Source: Bacteroidota bacterium
Lineage (GTDB): Bacteria; Bacteroidota; Bacteroidia; Bacteroidales; VadinHA17
Length of the DNA: 16,607 nt
Direction: 5' to 3'
Assembly: GCA_022711195.1 (NCBI GenBank)
Contig: JAKLFN010000024.1
Location: 1 to 16,607 of the forward strand
Translations under genes and position numbers: made by a program
The notes under the pieces: generated by a model
The model's database searches: none
Told to the model about the DNA's origin: nothing
Seen by the model: the letters and a program-made list of their open reading frames with translations, nothing else
Shown: positions 8,201 to 15,862 of the stretch, one piece after another
Layout: each line of letters opens with the position of its first letter
Position numbering within the stretch: the first letter of the stretch is position 1

Positions 8201-9022
8201 AGGAATATTCCCGGCAGCAATCCCAGCTACAGTTTCATCCGTAAGCATTCGGTCATAGATGCGAAGTTCATCAATATCTCCTCCTCTCATGAAACAATAG
8301 GCGCTCTGAACCTGGTATGGACTTATGATACGTGAGTGTGGTCCGAACTGGTCAAGGCCGGTATCATATACGGTACCGGAGACTGATTGCCGGGCAACAA
8401 GCTCTCCGTTCACATAGAATCTGATTCCCTCAGTTTCGTCCCACGAAAGGGCAAGGTGTGTCCATTCGCCGGGTCCGGGGAATTTATCAGCTGAATATGA
8501 AATCCTGGTTCGTGAGAGTCCTATATCTGTTACAAAAGCATCAAAACCTGAACCGTTGTAATCGATTCTCATCCATACCATATCCCAGCTTGAATGATCG
8601 GCATATCCCACCCGGAATACCGGGAAAGGAGTAGTGCCCACCGGATAGCGGGAACGCCAGTAGAATGCCAGAGTACCCCTCTGTGCGAATATATTTCCCG
8701 GAGCCCAGTATGACATTACCTGGTTGTCGCTACAACTTATTCCCTCTCCTTTGGCTCCTCCGGAGATGATATTCACATTCCTCAGGAAGTTTGGTGACAC
8801 CTGGCCGGCGGCGAAGTCAGCTTTAAACTCATTGCTGCCTGACAGGTAGAACAGGAGTCCCGATTTCTGAGCACCCGAAAAATTCGAAGGTTGACCAGCC
8901 AAATAACCTGCAGGCGGTTCATCTGACAGCTGCGCAAGAGAGTTATTAAGTGTGGAAGAAAGTAAAATAACTATTGGGATAAGAAAAAAGCCTTTTCTGC
9001 TGATATTACAATTCTGGTACAT
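5285..9022 (-). CDS. Large secreted LamG-domain protein, putative carbohydrate-active enzyme of unassigned family
   Basis: A 1245-residue secreted protein; I do not recognise the enzyme family. A signal peptide (about 1-31) ends in NNSLAQ. Residues about 55-270 form a LamG/concanavalin-like jelly roll: GTLAFYWRSR, GEWTHLALSWDETEGIRFYVNGELV and GGDIDELRIYDRMLTDETV are textbook for that fold and suggest glycan binding. About 315-640 is beta-rich and has no recognised signature. About 700-990 is helical with aromatic and acidic patches (GEFGGGLSDDGD at 738-749, HALEDGMQ at 811-818, TEDPWQWSVTRSY at 871-883), resembling an alpha/alpha toroid of lyases or glycosidases. About 1045-1130 and 1145-1240 look like two beta-sandwich modules, the last CARDB-like. 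It is the last gene of the minus-strand cluster, 46 bp after the beta-helix gene and ending at the hairpin terminator. The catalytic role of the helical part is inference. Confidence 0.85.
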   Translation of the reverse strand: MYQNCNISRKGFFLIPIVILLSSTLNNSLAQLSDEPPAGYLAGQPSNFSGAQKSGLLFYLSGSNEFKADFAAGQVSPNFLRNVNIISGGAKGEGISCSDNQVMSYWAPGNIFAQRGTLAFYWRSRYPVGTTPFPVFRVGYADHSSWDMVWMRIDYNGSGFDAFVTDIGLSRTRISYSADKFPGPGEWTHLALSWDETEGIRFYVNGELVARQSVSGTVYDTGLDQFGPHSRIISPYQVQSAYCFMRGGDIDELRIYDRMLTDETVAGIAAGNIPENLPPLLRDLKERRWRDAWWLRNGWNLPNPPPPLLPSSESIVRKVEIHDAIDINRWYWKANDGIRETTWPGVYNMSRLPGRYDYFVLPDWDCYSASGQTVRFRLPDEPWNQIEIWGKAWGQLTLEDSLRRDTTFGIRTQKQIKSYQRLSEVQRGGTIRFDNALIEEPIGSFDVYYVNKGHAPSETLSENFILTPAPAEFNSKPLEDVASFIRGRYPSDECSMMLGITSGFKGRNIPASLPGNSYPFIHILIPYTVNTDAGLDGIEIRFPSMKVKPTHNGLFPVNIRVKDPLWQMRDLADFSFSVLPGDSPIIWIDTRDRVLPKDRILYISIAGAGADLTPALLEGTRIKLVYKTKEEARPEHELDRFTEVRDLYAHIVEEGPRTPRLNLYNRFTADCNDLLSVSPDHWLGKTYKYSMSRQDKPDYKIAKCPEGIPEWAFLQTEYLRHFARVIMYYIDKRQIANGEFGGGLSDDGDLVNLWPVANFLGIEPEKVYESLRLHMTAYFDQERAPYYANLKQKSLPLVTNGLATIFTDELHALEDGMQVVGALQLLDYGNPLYMERGMETSQRMLENVTAINSAGHRHFRSRYYSGTRITTEDPWQWSVTRSYNVLQTSFLVSRYNGNPKLQKMIVEIADGLIAHMHNGRLTTELNFATDEDKPSMGMGGGESPVSVFYAAYRITGDSKYLKAVNRTDPVLRTFDKESLAKTYRDEITNLGLREYINTEGSVWIDRTSPYNPVIQEDRLGGIALTRLNILYPLNYVSWKFKAPANYESAAIFVSTAAPDSLQIIAYNLDTKPVNADMTVWDIKPGKWRVRQGIDTNDDQVADSEITERTIELNRGEFVTLIFSPRRYNIVSLELVKPADKGYWQRPDLGIGHEDIKITGNEVTVRVHSLGAAPTPATTLELRDATGKLVATAPVSPLEAPLDLRPKWTNILLKVPEGTDLSRGSVIVDPAGRIEQITRVNTIVKW

Positions 9023-9068
9023 TTTAAAGAATGGATCTATTTAGCGTAAATAATTAATTATAATTTTT

Positions 9069-12000
9069 CTATTTCTTTCTGAGCCAGGCCACAGCTGCAC
9101 CATTAAAAGGAGCAGTCAAGTCTGTTTTGCTTCCTCCTGAAATACGCGTACGGGTAACAACAGTTTCTCCTGTTTGCGGATCTATCCAGACCAGGGTGTA
9201 GTTGTTCCTGTCTCCTTCAAGGTCGACAGTGAAATTTTCTGTTTCGCTGAAAAAGATATATCCTGTTCCTTTCTTTCCCATAACATATTGCTTGTTTCCG
9301 GGGATATTTATTTTAATGGCTGACATTTCTGCGGCATCGGCAAGGAAGGCAGGATCTTTAATTACAGGAAGTGTTACGAGAGAACCGCCCGCCATGAATA
9401 CTGCCCAATCAGAGAATCTAACACCACGTCTTGAATATACAACAGCTTTATCCGGATATTTTGTGCGAAGCTCATTTACTGCCCTGTAAATCTGGTCAAA
9501 TGATGTTTCCCCTACTTCCATAATACGCTCATATTGCCGCGGGGCAAGACTCACTCCTCCAATGGGTGCATAGATGGTGCCATCTTTCCGGTATTGCCAC
9601 AGGATCACATCAATTATATCTACCAGTTTCGATCTTTTTGGATCAGAGAGAACTGCATCCTGAACATCTTTGGTTCCCGGAAGCATCACAAGCACATCCC
9701 TGTTGTTTTCTTTTTCCCATTCACCGATGACATCAAGCCAGAAATCTGCAAAATGTGTGGGGCCTGAAAATTCCATTCCAAGATGATGAATAATATTTCC
9801 ATTATTCCTGAAGGTCTCTAGGCTTTTACGGATATAATTCCTGTGAAGACTTTTAAGTACTGCATTTGTTGTATCATAGAACTGTTCAGCCATGTATATT
9901 CTTTTATCACCTGCATACGCTGGATTTTCTGGGAATCCGGGATTATTTATATTATTGGCGGTACGCCAGGGATAGTCTGCCCAGTGAGCTCCCTCCTCTA
10001 TGATGTTATGTTGAAGGTAGTGCTCCTGAATGAAGAGAAGTCCGTTCTGATCGGCGAGGTCTGCAAATTTTTTAAGTCTGAGCCAGTACCATGAATTCCA
10101 CTTTGTAAGATCGTATCTGCTTAAACGGTCGAAGGCTTCACCCTGTCCGCTTCTGCTGAAAGGTTGTTCATAAAACGGAGTCCAAACATCTGCATTGGCT
10201 CTTCTTGTACGTGCATGATCGTCTCTTCTTCGTTCGTACCATAGTGAAGGGTAATTCTGCATGGCAATCACATTCCTCTTCAACATATCACCGACAAGGG
10301 TGTCGAGGTTATCTGTAAGCCCTCTTCCTGTGCGCCCTGGAACGAACCTGACAAGGTTGGGAGCAGGATTCCTCAGCTCTGAAGGTCTGGTAGTACCTCT
10401 CCAGAGTGAAGTGCGGTCCTTTCTGCCTGTCATGATCTTGTTGTCCATGACTATCCAACCGCTCTTTACGGATACCGGCTTAACCTGTATTCCTTTTCCC
10501 GGAAGAGGCTTTATTCCTGCTTCATCAAACCTTTTTGCGCGAGAAAGATCATTGATTAAAGGGTACTTCCCGATCATCATGTCAATCCACTTTTCCATCG
10601 TCAGGTCAGGCGATTTTGATCTTTCGCTCATTTTCCCGGAATACTCATAGTCAGGAGCAGTGGTTTCCTCCGATTTATATATAAGGATCTTTTCCGTTTC
10701 GGGTGATTTTTTTCCTGTCCGTGCTTCAAGTTGTGCATAATAGATACTCTCGGGATTCAGTATGAAGGTATGCTGAAGTTCGTGATGTCCGTTCCCATAA
10801 CCCTGTGCCCAGCTTCCATAAGCCCAGTTCTGTGCTCCGGGTGGAGCAGGCAGATGTATCTGTGCTGCCCTGCATTGCCAGCAAAGTGAATTGGCAGCGC
10901 TCCATCCTCCGCCCTGTCCGTCTACATCGCGGAAGCCAAAGCTTATATTTCCTCCATCCACCGTAAACTTGTCGAAAAGAATACCTGTTGCCCACCCTCC
11001 TGTGGCTCCGCTGAAATTGTAAGGCATAAAGGAATAGCACTGGACAAATGCATTGGGTCCGGGGGCAGTGAATCCAACTGAAAAAGCATGGTATCCGTAT
11101 TCTGCATAACATCGCTGGAACAATACCTGCTGGCCGAGGGTCTGAAACGAATATCTCCTGTAATTCCCTATCTCTCCAATTGGGTTAAGGGATTTGCAAT
11201 CTTCCACGGTTATGCGTCTGGCGGTCTCCCAGACTGCAACTGCTGAGCTTACAAAGTTTTCCGCAACAAGCCTTCGCACCCATGAGTCGGCTGCATTTTC
11301 AATTGTTACAGCCATCCATCTGTGATTTTCATCTTTAATGTTCGAATTGTCCCATGTTGAGATACATTTAATATTCTCAACACCTACATTGGAGATCAGG
11401 TTGTCCCAGGTGTATTTAGAAGCGTAGCCTCCACCGAACTGGGGATCTATTGAGTTTGTAAGGGGAGCATCTAAGACAACGGAATCGGCAGATGCAGAGA
11501 CCACTGATCTGAACCATTTTATGTCGAAATCTCCCGGTTCCCATTTAGTAAGTGTGTAGTCGACATAGATGCCGATCTTATCAGCGCCGATGTTTTCTAT
11601 CCATTCCTTTGATGAAGGTCTCGTAATAATTATACGGTCGCCTGCATTGAAATTATGGCCATCCTTGAATCTCAATACTTTACTGTTCACCGGGAAATAA
11701 CTGTCTGCCAGGGGCTGTGATTTTTCTGTCCTCAAATCATTTTTCCCGGCAATTTTTATAAGTGTTTCCCTGTCAGTGCCTGCAGCCACGAGCAATGTGC
11801 CATCAGTACCGGGGCCGCTTCCTCTCAGTACCACTCCGGAAACATTTATATTAAGGCTGCCTTCAATGAGATACCTTCCCTTTTCGAGAAGAACAGTACC
11901 TCTGAAACCATCTTTACCGGGCAGGAGGGAGGAAACATAGTCGATAGCCTGCTGGATCATTCCCGTGGCATCACCGGGAGGAGGAGAGACAATTATTTTA

Positions 12001-12218
12001 ACGGGTACATCAGGAAGAGGGCTTTCTGAAGCCTTATAGCCGCAGTACGAAAAATCAGGAACCCTGTTGCCTCCTGAGTCAGCCTTGTATATCAACTTAC
12101 CTTCCCTGGTTATGTGAATAGGAGAGTTCGGAGTAGTCTCAAAATGAGGTAATGGTAAATAAGTGAAGCTCTGGACTGTTAATAAGAAAGCTATAGCTGG
12201 CAGAGACTTAAATTTCAT
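9069..12218 (-). CDS. Secreted beta-helix plus TIM-barrel-like fusion protein (DUF6298-like)
   Basis: A 1049-residue exported protein (short hydrophobic leader, about 1-20). Residues about 70-500 read as a right-handed parallel beta-helix of the pectate-lyase superfamily: an AIDYVSSLLP/GTVLLEKGRYLIEG opening typical of such proteins, then short repeats such as GVENIKCIS, RRITVEDCKS and AFVQCYSF. After a charged linker, about 610-955 resembles a glycosidase TIM barrel, with NLVRFVPGRTG, LLFIQEHYLQHN, HHLGMEFSGP (E816 a candidate catalytic acid) and DVILWQYRKDG. A terminal beta-sandwich (about 965-1049) includes YTLVWIDPQTGE, as in C-terminal domains of apiosidase-like enzymes. From memory the C-terminal half matches proteins annotated DUF6298; that needs a profile search. 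Its start lies 2 bp past the GH43 stop, implying translational coupling. A two-activity enzyme is possible but unproven. Confidence 0.83.
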   Translation of the reverse strand: MKFKSLPAIAFLLTVQSFTYLPLPHFETTPNSPIHITREGKLIYKADSGGNRVPDFSYCGYKASESPLPDVPVKIIVSPPPGDATGMIQQAIDYVSSLLPGKDGFRGTVLLEKGRYLIEGSLNINVSGVVLRGSGPGTDGTLLVAAGTDRETLIKIAGKNDLRTEKSQPLADSYFPVNSKVLRFKDGHNFNAGDRIIITRPSSKEWIENIGADKIGIYVDYTLTKWEPGDFDIKWFRSVVSASADSVVLDAPLTNSIDPQFGGGYASKYTWDNLISNVGVENIKCISTWDNSNIKDENHRWMAVTIENAADSWVRRLVAENFVSSAVAVWETARRITVEDCKSLNPIGEIGNYRRYSFQTLGQQVLFQRCYAEYGYHAFSVGFTAPGPNAFVQCYSFMPYNFSGATGGWATGILFDKFTVDGGNISFGFRDVDGQGGGWSAANSLCWQCRAAQIHLPAPPGAQNWAYGSWAQGYGNGHHELQHTFILNPESIYYAQLEARTGKKSPETEKILIYKSEETTAPDYEYSGKMSERSKSPDLTMEKWIDMMIGKYPLINDLSRAKRFDEAGIKPLPGKGIQVKPVSVKSGWIVMDNKIMTGRKDRTSLWRGTTRPSELRNPAPNLVRFVPGRTGRGLTDNLDTLVGDMLKRNVIAMQNYPSLWYERRRDDHARTRRANADVWTPFYEQPFSRSGQGEAFDRLSRYDLTKWNSWYWLRLKKFADLADQNGLLFIQEHYLQHNIIEEGAHWADYPWRTANNINNPGFPENPAYAGDKRIYMAEQFYDTTNAVLKSLHRNYIRKSLETFRNNGNIIHHLGMEFSGPTHFADFWLDVIGEWEKENNRDVLVMLPGTKDVQDAVLSDPKRSKLVDIIDVILWQYRKDGTIYAPIGGVSLAPRQYERIMEVGETSFDQIYRAVNELRTKYPDKAVVYSRRGVRFSDWAVFMAGGSLVTLPVIKDPAFLADAAEMSAIKINIPGNKQYVMGKKGTGYIFFSETENFTVDLEGDRNNYTLVWIDPQTGETVVTRTRISGGSKTDLTAPFNGAAVAWLRKK

Positions 12219-12220
12219 GG

Positions 12221-13729
12221 TTATAGTTTTGTGTAAGTGAAATTGTCGAATATGGCATTACCGGTTCCGAAAGCAAAGATTCCTGCCCTGAGACTAAGGA
12301 ACTCACCGAAGACGTTATGGTTATATCCTGTGGCATCCAGGCTTCTTTCAAGGCGGGTCCATTCCTTTCCGCCGGAGCTGAAGTAAAAACTGATCTCATT
12401 CAGATCGTTCAGTATTCTCAGGTACCCGTGATTTCCTATCAGGTTCTGCTCCCTGATTTTTGCATTCTTCTGTACGAGTACTGTGAACCTTGCTGTATCT
12501 ACCGCAACACGAACGTTTGCAAGCTCGTTGTAATAAAGACAGAGTCCAGCAGTTACACCACCCTCAATAGTGTATTCCACTGTCACTTCATACTTTCTGT
12601 CACCGGCATTTACCAGCAGCGGCGAACTGTCATCAAAGGAGGTTCCTGAAGCGGCAAGAGTCAGTTTTCCGTTGACTACAGCAATCCTTTCCGGTGCGTA
12701 TCTTTTATAAAACTGCCACTGTAATCCTGTTCTATCTCCTGAAAAATCATCAGAAAGATTTGTGCCGTCTTTTGATAACTCACCTGCAGGAGTGCGGATC
12801 ATCTCGTGACTGCTTGTACCTTCCGGAACCCTGAACCAGTCATCAGAAGTCCATTTGACAGGCAGCATAAGGGTTTGTCTTCCCAGAGAATGAAAATTCT
12901 GTTCATATCCATGATACATTATCCACCAGTTTCCACTGATGTCATCCACCAGTGTCCCATGACCCTGGCTCCACCATTGTTCCGACCTGTCATTTGTATG
13001 CACAATAGGATTGAAAGGAGAATTCTCAAATGGTCCGAATGGAGATCTTGAACGGGCAGAAACCACCATGTGGGAAGTTGCCGGGCCTGCTGTACCGCCT
13101 TCAGCTACTGTAATATAATAGTATCCATCCTTAACAGTTGATTTCGGCGATTCAAGACAAAAACATTCTGTGCTCCATTCTTTTGGGAATTCCCATCCTT
13201 TATAATTGAATTTTGGTTCCCCGACAGTTGATAATCCGTCATCGGAAAGCTGTATAATGAAACCCTTTGAGAGGTAGAGGTACCGTTTGCCATCGGGTCC
13301 GGTCAGGTGACCGGGGTCAATAAAACCTCTCAGGTTCAGATCGACAGGTTCGGACCATGGTCCTTCCGGGGAGCTTGCTGTGACAACCCAGTTTGTGCCT
13401 CCTGCAGGAAAGTAAATATACCAGGTGTCTCCGTATTTTACGAGATCAGGGGCCCAAACTGATCCTACATTCTTATGCAGTGCATGAGAGATCCTCTCCC
13501 AGTGAATGAGATCCGTAGAATGCCATACCAGTAATCCGGGATAGTAATTGAAGGAGGAATGAGTCATAAAGAAATCATTACCAACTCTTATTACTGATGG
13601 ATCGGGGTAATCGCCTCCCAGAACAGGATTCTGGTAAGAATTTCTTCCGGGACTCCCGGTACAACTCCAGATAATTGTCAGAGAAGCAATGAATGCGATA
13701 AATGCAAAAGATCTGCCGGTTCTTTTCAT
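12221..13729 (-). CDS. GH43-family glycosidase lipoprotein (beta-xylosidase/alpha-L-arabinofuranosidase type)
   Basis: An inverting exo-glycosidase of 502 residues on a five-bladed beta-propeller. The catalytic base is D43 in GGDYPDPSVIR (38-48), the pKa-modulating aspartate is D138 in RGFIDPG, and the acid is E193 in CLESPK. H257 in SQGHGTL is the conserved propeller histidine. SSFNYYPGLLVWHSTDLIHWE (58-78) is characteristic of the beta-xylosidase/arabinofuranosidase branch. Residues about 325-502 form the C-terminal concanavalin-like beta-sandwich found in that branch (DDFSGDRTGLQWQF onward). The leader ends in IIWSC, so C23 is a probable lipid anchor and the protein likely sits on the outer membrane or in the periplasm. 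One oddity is a serine where the family usually has EGP. It is 59 bp downstream of the esterase gene and 2 bp upstream of the beta-helix gene. Whether it prefers arabinose or xylose is open. Confidence 0.92.
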   Translation of the reverse strand: MKRTGRSFAFIAFIASLTIIWSCTGSPGRNSYQNPVLGGDYPDPSVIRVGNDFFMTHSSFNYYPGLLVWHSTDLIHWERISHALHKNVGSVWAPDLVKYGDTWYIYFPAGGTNWVVTASSPEGPWSEPVDLNLRGFIDPGHLTGPDGKRYLYLSKGFIIQLSDDGLSTVGEPKFNYKGWEFPKEWSTECFCLESPKSTVKDGYYYITVAEGGTAGPATSHMVVSARSRSPFGPFENSPFNPIVHTNDRSEQWWSQGHGTLVDDISGNWWIMYHGYEQNFHSLGRQTLMLPVKWTSDDWFRVPEGTSSHEMIRTPAGELSKDGTNLSDDFSGDRTGLQWQFYKRYAPERIAVVNGKLTLAASGTSFDDSSPLLVNAGDRKYEVTVEYTIEGGVTAGLCLYYNELANVRVAVDTARFTVLVQKNAKIREQNLIGNHGYLRILNDLNEISFYFSSGGKEWTRLERSLDATGYNHNVFGEFLSLRAGIFAFGTGNAIFDNFTYTKL

Positions 13730-13788
13730 GAATAAGAAGTTATAGTTACAATTCGGTAACGAGATTTTATTACAAGATTCTTTTACTT

Positions 13789-15786
13789 TTAATCAAGAAA
13801 CCTTATCCTGTTGTTTCCTGCCAGTTTTACAAGGTCCTGCAGATCGTAATATTTCAGAACACCATAAAGTACATTTGTATACACATCTCTTTGCAGAGGA
13901 TCTTTCAGGTACTCGGTAAATGATTTAACCGACCTTGTAATTTCTGTTCTGTCGATCCTGTCATCCAGGAAGGTTGCATGAACAGCAACGGGACCGTACG
14001 ATCCGTTTGCTATGAGTGTTATCTTATGTCCTTTAAGCTGGTCGTTTGTTTCGGCAAAATCTATAAGTGACATTATATCAGTTACTCTCTGGCCCATAAT
14101 AGGTTTTCCTATGTGCATGCTGATCATTGCATTCCTGTATTCCCGGTTCCAATATTTTGAATCATTAAAGCTCAGAGGATCTGCAGTTTCTCCATACCCA
14201 CGAAGATCAGCTGCAATAACAATATTATTGTTGTTGACATAGTTCAGGAGAGTATTCTCATCAGCGAGGAATGAAGATTTTCCTTCTTCATTAAGATAAA
14301 TCACAACAGAACTGTTTTTACCGGCATTTTCGGGGAATACCACAATACAAGGTACCGGCATCTGGCCCGGACGGATGATCTGGAACTTTATCAGGTCACA
14401 TGTTCGTTGTTTAATGATTCCTGTCTGTTCAGTCTTGATTTTTACATCGGGAAGATCGAGTCCCAGAAGCTCAGATACTTTTTTTCTTACCTGTGATTTG
14501 CCTCCATTTACAAAAATGTTCCTCATGCTCTCATACTGATCTGCAAGCATGAGATGGTAATCAGGTATTGAGACCTGCCCGGGGATCGACGTTATAACCT
14601 GTCCTGAACTTGTACAGATCAGATCTGCCGGTTGTATTGTAATCTGTTCTTTCTCGACAACAGGTGTGGCATCACCTGTCATCCATTTTTTAAACCATGT
14701 AACAAGGGCTTCACGCTTGGGTTTTGGCATACCATGTCCTCCTTCCACTGTGAACATGCTTACCTTTTCGGGGCTTCCCAACGCTGAATATGCACTTTTA
14801 AGTTCTGCAAAGGCTCGTTCAGCACCCCAATAATCGACGAAATCAAATTTACCTGACATTATCAGGAGAGGTTTAGGAGCCATCATCAGGACAAAGTCTG
14901 CAATTTCGAGATGTTCACGGCCCTCGTATGGTACATGCTGGCATCCGTCAGATGCTCCGTAAACCTCGAGAACCCTTTCTCTTTCAGTGAAGTAACTGCA
15001 TACTGAGGCTACTGTAACGCGATCATCTAAACCAACCAGGTAGGATGTCTGGGTTCCCCCTCCTGAGCTTCCATATACACCGATATGAGTCTGGTCAACA
15101 TCCGGGCGTGTCATCAGGTAATCAATTGCACGTTGGTTATCCCAGTATTCATAGGCAGCCAGGGAGGTACCCAAAAGATTGGCTCCCTGATTTAGAAGGG
15201 TATGTTCGGTAGTTGATCCCCTGGTTAAAGATTCACTGTTCTTATTGACAAACTGAATGCGTTCACCCTGTCCGATTGGATCCACAACAAGGACAGCGAT
15301 CTTATTCAGGGCAAACAGGATTGCTGCCTGGGAAGCCGGTACCTTTCCTCCGATACCATGACCACAGACCTCAATTGCAGCAGGGAAGGGGCCTTTGCCA
15401 TCAGGTATATAAAAGCTTGCAGTAACATAACGTTTTGGTATGCTCTCGAATATTATCTTTTCAACCCTAAAACCCTCGTAATTTGCAACTCCTGCGACTT
15501 TTGGATTCAGGCTTGTTTCTTCAGGGAAACCACCGATAATATTTTTATATTTTTTAATGCAATTATCGCGGTATGCAATCATTGCTTCCCTGGAAGAAAA
15601 TGCCTTTGTGATTTCGACTTCGCGGTCGGCATATTGCTCGTGTACCGTTCGCATAAGGTAGGTATTGTATGCATTGTTCAGGCTCCAGCTGAGAGCATTG
15701 CTGCTGCCCTGACCTGAAACTATGCCGGGGCATGTCATAAGCAGAAAGCCCAGGATTATAAGACCTGTATGATATCTGTTTCTCAT
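13789..15786 (-). CDS. Secreted tandem alpha/beta-hydrolase, putative carbohydrate esterase
   Basis: A 665-residue exported protein with an N-terminal signal (about 1-26, ending VSGQG). The first hydrolase domain (about 100-370) has an oxyanion-type loop ICGHGIGG-like at 139-147 (VCGHGIGG), GQGER at 172-176, the nucleophile elbow YGSSGGG with S241, an acid in GKFDFVDYW (D315 or D318) and H351 in EGGHGMPK: a complete triad. It resembles the acetyl-xylan-esterase/dienelactone-hydrolase group (AXE1 or Abhydrolase_7). The second half (about 405-665) looks like a further alpha/beta hydrolase core with DLRGYGE (527-533) and an elbow-like ANGSYG around S596, but the first glycine of GxSxG is replaced and no histidine occurs after H603, so it is probably inactive. 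Its place upstream of GH43 fits removal of acetyl or other acyl groups before glycosidases act. The true ester substrate is unknown. Confidence 0.85.
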   Translation of the reverse strand: MRNRYHTGLIILGFLLMTCPGIVSGQGSSNALSWSLNNAYNTYLMRTVHEQYADREVEITKAFSSREAMIAYRDNCIKKYKNIIGGFPEETSLNPKVAGVANYEGFRVEKIIFESIPKRYVTASFYIPDGKGPFPAAIEVCGHGIGGKVPASQAAILFALNKIAVLVVDPIGQGERIQFVNKNSESLTRGSTTEHTLLNQGANLLGTSLAAYEYWDNQRAIDYLMTRPDVDQTHIGVYGSSGGGTQTSYLVGLDDRVTVASVCSYFTERERVLEVYGASDGCQHVPYEGREHLEIADFVLMMAPKPLLIMSGKFDFVDYWGAERAFAELKSAYSALGSPEKVSMFTVEGGHGMPKPKREALVTWFKKWMTGDATPVVEKEQITIQPADLICTSSGQVITSIPGQVSIPDYHLMLADQYESMRNIFVNGGKSQVRKKVSELLGLDLPDVKIKTEQTGIIKQRTCDLIKFQIIRPGQMPVPCIVVFPENAGKNSSVVIYLNEEGKSSFLADENTLLNYVNNNNIVIAADLRGYGETADPLSFNDSKYWNREYRNAMISMHIGKPIMGQRVTDIMSLIDFAETNDQLKGHKITLIANGSYGPVAVHATFLDDRIDRTEITRSVKSFTEYLKDPLQRDVYTNVLYGVLKYYDLQDLVKLAGNNRIRFLD

Positions 15787-15862
15787 AGATTAATTTTTAT
15801 ATTTACTCATTAATCGGTATTTATAAATCACTGATTGATTAATTATAAGTAGTTCTTGAAAT
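15787..15862 (-). other. AT-rich intergenic spacer with small inverted repeat
   Basis: This 76-bp spacer separates the truncated beta-sandwich gene from the esterase gene. It contains ATTAATC (15809-15815) and GATTAAT (15837-15843), perfect 7-bp arms 21 nt apart, which could be a weak binding site or chance in AT-rich DNA. I found no convincing Bacteroidota promoter, so read-through from the upstream gene is assumed. Confidence 0.3.

Noticed and set aside
10726..11112. 128-residue frame on the same strand inside the beta-helix gene
   Set aside because: An alternate frame of the 1049-residue coding region, Cys/Arg-rich and without domain features.
13861..13900. TTGTATACA-like inverted sequence resembling the candidate operator
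   Set aside because: It is inside the esterase coding region, has a shorter palindrome (TGTATACA) and no promoter-like context.
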